DNA of 64,000 nucleotides from Pseudomonas reactans. GTDB lineage: Bacteria; Pseudomonadota; Gammaproteobacteria; Pseudomonadales; Pseudomonadaceae. The stretch covers positions 222,396 through 286,395 of the forward strand of contig NZ_JACAPG010000023.1 in assembly GCF_013385825.1 (NCBI RefSeq). The letters are read 5' to 3'. Positions within the stretch are counted from its first letter, which is position 1; each line of letters opens with the position of its first letter. Shown here piece after piece: positions 61,101 through 64,000 of the stretch. The position numbers were made by a program, and so were the translations under genes. The notes below the pieces were generated by a model. It was not told the DNA's origin. It was given only the letters and a program-made list of their open reading frames with translations, and did no database searches.

Positions 61101-62501
61101 TCAGTTCTGGCTGAACTGGGACGCCAACTCGCGCAACAACACCTCGGCATCCAACACTTTGCCAACCACTTCCTCAGCCTTGTCCCGCGTCAGCCCCAGG
61201 CGCTCAAGCAGCGTATCCGGAATCGCCTCATCCGGCCCCGAACCAATCCCACGGCTGCGCAGCAAACGCACCGCCAGACACACCAGGTTCGGGTATTCGG
61301 CGTACTGACCATCGTAGGTCGGATCATGTTGGAAGCGCAGGGCAGTGGACAGTTCGTCCGGCATGTCCCAGTAACGCATCAGCCACGCACCAATTTGCTC
61401 ACGACTGATGCCCAGCAAGTGTTGCTCGACATAGCTGTGGCAAAGGTGCGGGTTGACCTCCAGGTGACGGCAGATCAGCGAGAAGTGCGGTGGAAATACG
61501 TGGGCCAGCAGCAGGTAACCGAAGTTGTGCAGCAGGCCCGCGAGGTAGGTCAGGCCGGCTTCCGGGCGCTGGGCACGGGGCATAGCGCGGGTCAGGCCTT
61601 CGATCACGGCGGCGGTGTAGATTGACTGGTGCCAGTAGGGTGTGGACTGGTGCGGGTGATCCTTGGGCAGGCTCAGGGTTTTGCCCAAGGCCAGGCCCAG
61701 CGCCAAGTTGATCACCAGGTCAAAGCCCAGCACGCGCACAATGGCGTCTTCCACGGAGCGGATCTTACCCGGCGACGCATAGTACGGCGACGCGGCCCAG
61801 CTCACGACCTGCGCAGCCAGGGCTGGGTCGGTTTCCACTACGCCGGTGATGTCATCAATGGTTGCATTGGGGTCGACGCGCAGCTTGATGATCTTCTGCG
61901 CCGTGTCGGCCAGCGGTGGAATCTCGATGGTCGCTTCCAGGCGTTGCTGGATGCGGCGGGCGGTGAACGCCTGCATCGCCTGGGTGATTTCCTCACGGTC
62001 ATCATTCGGGCGGTCAAGGTTGGGGCGGATGTTGCTCAGCGGCTCGCCGAAGTGGCCGGCGCTGGCCTTGGTGAGCATCGTCTTGAAGGCGTCGCTGGAG
62101 ATCTCCAGCAGCAGGCCTGCTTCACCCGAATGCACCAGCAGGCTCGGCTCGTTGAGCAGGCTGCCTTCATACAGACACGGCGAACTGGTGAGCGGCGGCA
62201 GGCCCGGCAGCAGGCTTAGTTCGTGCTTGCCCAGCATGCGTTCGACGCGATCTGGCGATACCGCTGTGAGGCGACGGCCGGTGAGTTCGGCGAGGCGGTT
62301 GAGGTCGAGCAACTGGTTCTGCGGGAACAGCACCATCAGTGCGCCCACCGCGTCTTCCAGCAGCACAGCCTGGATCTTTCGCGCTGGATTCAGGCCCGGT
62401 AGGTCGGTGACTTCCGTGTAGGGGATGGCGAGTTTTGCGAGCAGAGCCCGAATGACCGGCGGGGCGGTCAGTGGGGCTGTGGCGAGGGCAACTTCTGACA
62501 T
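61101..62501 (-). CDS. HDOD-domain protein with YbaK-like N-terminus
   Basis: This 466-residue protein has two modules. Residues about 10-150 resemble the YbaK/aminoacyl-tRNA deacylase fold (VIRALLAKLAIPYTEV, ARKIQAVLLEDAVGALMVLFP, LAELTGRRLTAVS). Residues about 200-400 are an HDOD domain (EIPPLADTAQKIIKLRVDPNA, VSWAASPYYASPGKIRSVEDA, LTYLAGLLHNFGYLLLAHVFP), typical of signalling regulators without the HD metal site. Such fusions are common in Pseudomonas; function unknown. The ATG at 62501 was chosen because the upstream 49 residues are not conserved. Confidence 0.82.
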   Translation of the reverse strand: MSEVALATAPLTAPPVIRALLAKLAIPYTEVTDLPGLNPARKIQAVLLEDAVGALMVLFPQNQLLDLNRLAELTGRRLTAVSPDRVERMLGKHELSLLPGLPPLTSSPCLYEGSLLNEPSLLVHSGEAGLLLEISSDAFKTMLTKASAGHFGEPLSNIRPNLDRPNDDREEITQAMQAFTARRIQQRLEATIEIPPLADTAQKIIKLRVDPNATIDDITGVVETDPALAAQVVSWAASPYYASPGKIRSVEDAIVRVLGFDLVINLALGLALGKTLSLPKDHPHQSTPYWHQSIYTAAVIEGLTRAMPRAQRPEAGLTYLAGLLHNFGYLLLAHVFPPHFSLICRHLEVNPHLCHSYVEQHLLGISREQIGAWLMRYWDMPDELSTALRFQHDPTYDGQYAEYPNLVCLAVRLLRSRGIGSGPDEAIPDTLLERLGLTRDKAEEVVGKVLDAEVLLRELASQFSQN

Positions 62502-62578
62502 GGCCTGATCCAATTTCTTACAGTCCACGAAGTATAACCAGCTTGATACAAGTGTTGGTCGGTTAAGTGAGTCAGGCG

Positions 62579-64000
62579 TCACACTTGGCCGTATTGCTGC
62601 CCATGGCGTAGCCAGCGGTCCAGCAATGGGCTGACATGATCTGGCCAACGTTCGAGCAGCGCTTGCGCCGCATCGCGCACGGCGGGCAGCAAGTCGGCGT
62701 CGCGCATCAGGTCGGCGACTTTGAATTGCAGCAGGCCGGTCTGGCGGGTGCCGAGCATTTCACCGGGGCCGCGCAGCTCGAGGTCTTTTTCGGCAATGAT
62801 AAAACCGTCGTTGGTTTCACGCATGATGCCCAGGCGCTGGCGACCAATCTGTGACAGCGGCGGGTGGTAGAGCAGCACGCAATGGCTGGCGGCGCTGCCC
62901 CGGCCGACCCGGCCGCGCAACTGGTGCAGTTGCGCCAGGCCAAGGCGCTCGGGGTTCTCGATAATCATCAAGCTGGCGTTGGGTACGTCCACACCGACCT
63001 CGATCACCGTGGTAGCCACCAACAGTTGCAGGTTGCCGGCCTTGAATTCGGCCATCACGGCGGCCTTTTCTGCGGGTTTCATGCGGCCATGGATCAAGCC
63101 GACCTTGAGCTCGCCCAGAGCACTGGTGAGGTCTTCAAAAGTAGTCTCGGCGGCCTGGCACGTCAGCTCTTCGGACTCTTCAATCAGCGTGCACACCCAG
63201 TACGCCTGGCGCCCTTCGGCGCAGGCGCCGCGCACGCGCTCGATCACTTCGACTCGCCGGGTGTCGGTGACCAATACGGTGTTGACCGGCGTCCGGCCGG
63301 GTGGCAGTTCGTCGAGGATCGAGGTGTCGAGGTCGGCGTAGGCGCTCATGGCCAGGGTACGCGGGATCGGCGTGGCGGTCATGATCAACTGGTGCGGGTT
63401 CATGCGCCCGCCCACGCCTTTCTGACGCAGGGCCAGGCGTTGTTGCACGCCGAATCGATGTTGTTCGTCGATGATCACCAGAGCCAGATTCTTGAATTGC
63501 ACTTCATCCTGAAACAGCGCGTGGGTGCCCACCACCATGGGTGCACCACCGGCAATCTGTTCCAGTGCCGCTGCGCGTACCTTGCCCTTGAGCTTGCCGG
63601 CCAGCCACGCCACTTCCAGGCCCAGCGGCTCGAGCCAGCGCTTGAAGGTGATGAAGTGTTGCTCGGCAAGAATTTCGGTGGGCGCCATCAACGCCACTTG
63701 GTAACCGGCTTCCAGCGCTTGCAAGGCGGCGAGAGCGGCGACCACGGTCTTGCCTGCGCCCACATCGCCCTGGATCAGCCGTAGCATCGGCTCTTTCTGA
63801 CTGAGGTCGTAGGCAATTTCATTGCCGACGCGTTGTTGGGCGCCGGTCGGCGCAAAGCCCAGGTTGGCCAGGTATTGCGCGGGCAAACGCGTGGCCTTGG
63901 GCATCGCCGGCGCACGCAGGGAACGCATGCTTTCGCGCAGGCGCTGCTGGGACAGTTGGTGGGTCAGCAGTTCTTCAAACGCCAGGCGATGCTGGGCCCA
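62579..64000 (-). CDS. recG: ATP-dependent DNA helicase RecG, 3' part
   Basis: The frame continues unbroken to the right edge, so the N-terminal wedge domain is outside the window. The visible 473 residues hold the helicase core: GDVGAGKTVVAALAALQ (Walker A), MAPTEILAEQHF (motif Ia), VIIDEQHRFGVQQRLAL (DEQH box), MTATPIPRTLAMS (motif III), VGVDVPNASLMIIEN (motif V) and QLRGRVGRGSAASHC (motif VI). RecG remodels stalled replication forks and Holliday junctions. It ends with the conserved RecG C-terminal region. The gene marks the right flank of the region that was interrupted by the T6SS island. Confidence 0.97.
   Translation of the reverse strand, partial: WAQHRLAFEELLTHQLSQQRLRESMRSLRAPAMPKATRLPAQYLANLGFAPTGAQQRVGNEIAYDLSQKEPMLRLIQGDVGAGKTVVAALAALQALEAGYQVALMAPTEILAEQHFITFKRWLEPLGLEVAWLAGKLKGKVRAAALEQIAGGAPMVVGTHALFQDEVQFKNLALVIIDEQHRFGVQQRLALRQKGVGGRMNPHQLIMTATPIPRTLAMSAYADLDTSILDELPPGRTPVNTVLVTDTRRVEVIERVRGACAEGRQAYWVCTLIEESEELTCQAAETTFEDLTSALGELKVGLIHGRMKPAEKAAVMAEFKAGNLQLLVATTVIEVGVDVPNASLMIIENPERLGLAQLHQLRGRVGRGSAASHCVLLYHPPLSQIGRQRLGIMRETNDGFIIAEKDLELRGPGEMLGTRQTGLLQFKVADLMRDADLLPAVRDAAQALLERWPDHVSPLLDRWLRHGQQYGQV

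Overview
The window is bacterial chromosome from a Pseudomonas of the P. fluorescens type. The evidence is high-GC coding DNA, Pseudomonas-style REP palindromes (GTAGGAGC... hairpins), consensus Pho boxes, unusually long PstC and PstA permeases, and a gene order (MFS transporter, pstS, pstC, pstA, pstB, phoU, response regulator, M23 peptidase, CBS transporter, phoR, phoB, ubiA, ubiC, rubredoxin, rubredoxin reductase, HU ... recG) that, from memory, matches the phoB-recG neighbourhood of P. aeruginosa. No tRNA, rRNA, CRISPR array, insertion sequence or integrase was seen.

Region 1 (1-7.6 kb) is accessory or housekeeping: the 3' end of a DUF3299 gene, a lone 1880-residue protein of the Pseudomonas dermonecrotic-toxin-like (DUF6543) type on the minus strand, a hexose-6-phosphate mutarotase-like gene and a YciA-type thioesterase. 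Region 2 (8-22 kb) is the phosphate-starvation locus: pstS, pstC, pstA, pstB and phoU on plus, phoR and phoB on minus. Pho boxes lie before pstS, pstC and probably phoB. A response regulator, an M23 peptidase and a CNNM/CBS transporter sit inside the locus. Region 3 (22-25.8 kb) holds ubiquinone genes (ubiC, ubiA), rubredoxin with its reductase, and an HU gene.

Region 4 (25.86-60.5 kb) is a complete type VI secretion system (T6SS) of the threonine-phosphorylation-controlled H1 type, placed between hupA and the HDOD/recG block. Two operons diverge from an AT-rich spacer (43.15-43.55 kb). The minus operon is tssA, tssB, tssC, hcp, tssE, tssF, tssG, clpV, vgrG, eagR, a prePAAR-PAAR-Rhs effector, then immunity. 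The plus operon is fha (tagH), tssJ, tssK, tssL(OmpA), tssM, tagF, pppA, ppkA, tagT, tagS, tagR, tagQ. The Rhs effector ends in a roughly 137-residue, low-GC domain with GIY-YIG (URI-type) nuclease motifs, followed with a 4-base overlap by an Imm26-like immunity gene. I consider this the most interesting cargo in the window. The tagJ gene found between hcp1 and tssE1 in P. aeruginosa is absent, and REP hairpins split the minus operon before vgrG and before hcp.

Region 5 (60.6-64 kb) returns to core genes: an SCP2-like small protein, an HDOD-domain protein with a YbaK-like N-terminus, and the C-terminal part of recG, which runs off the right edge.
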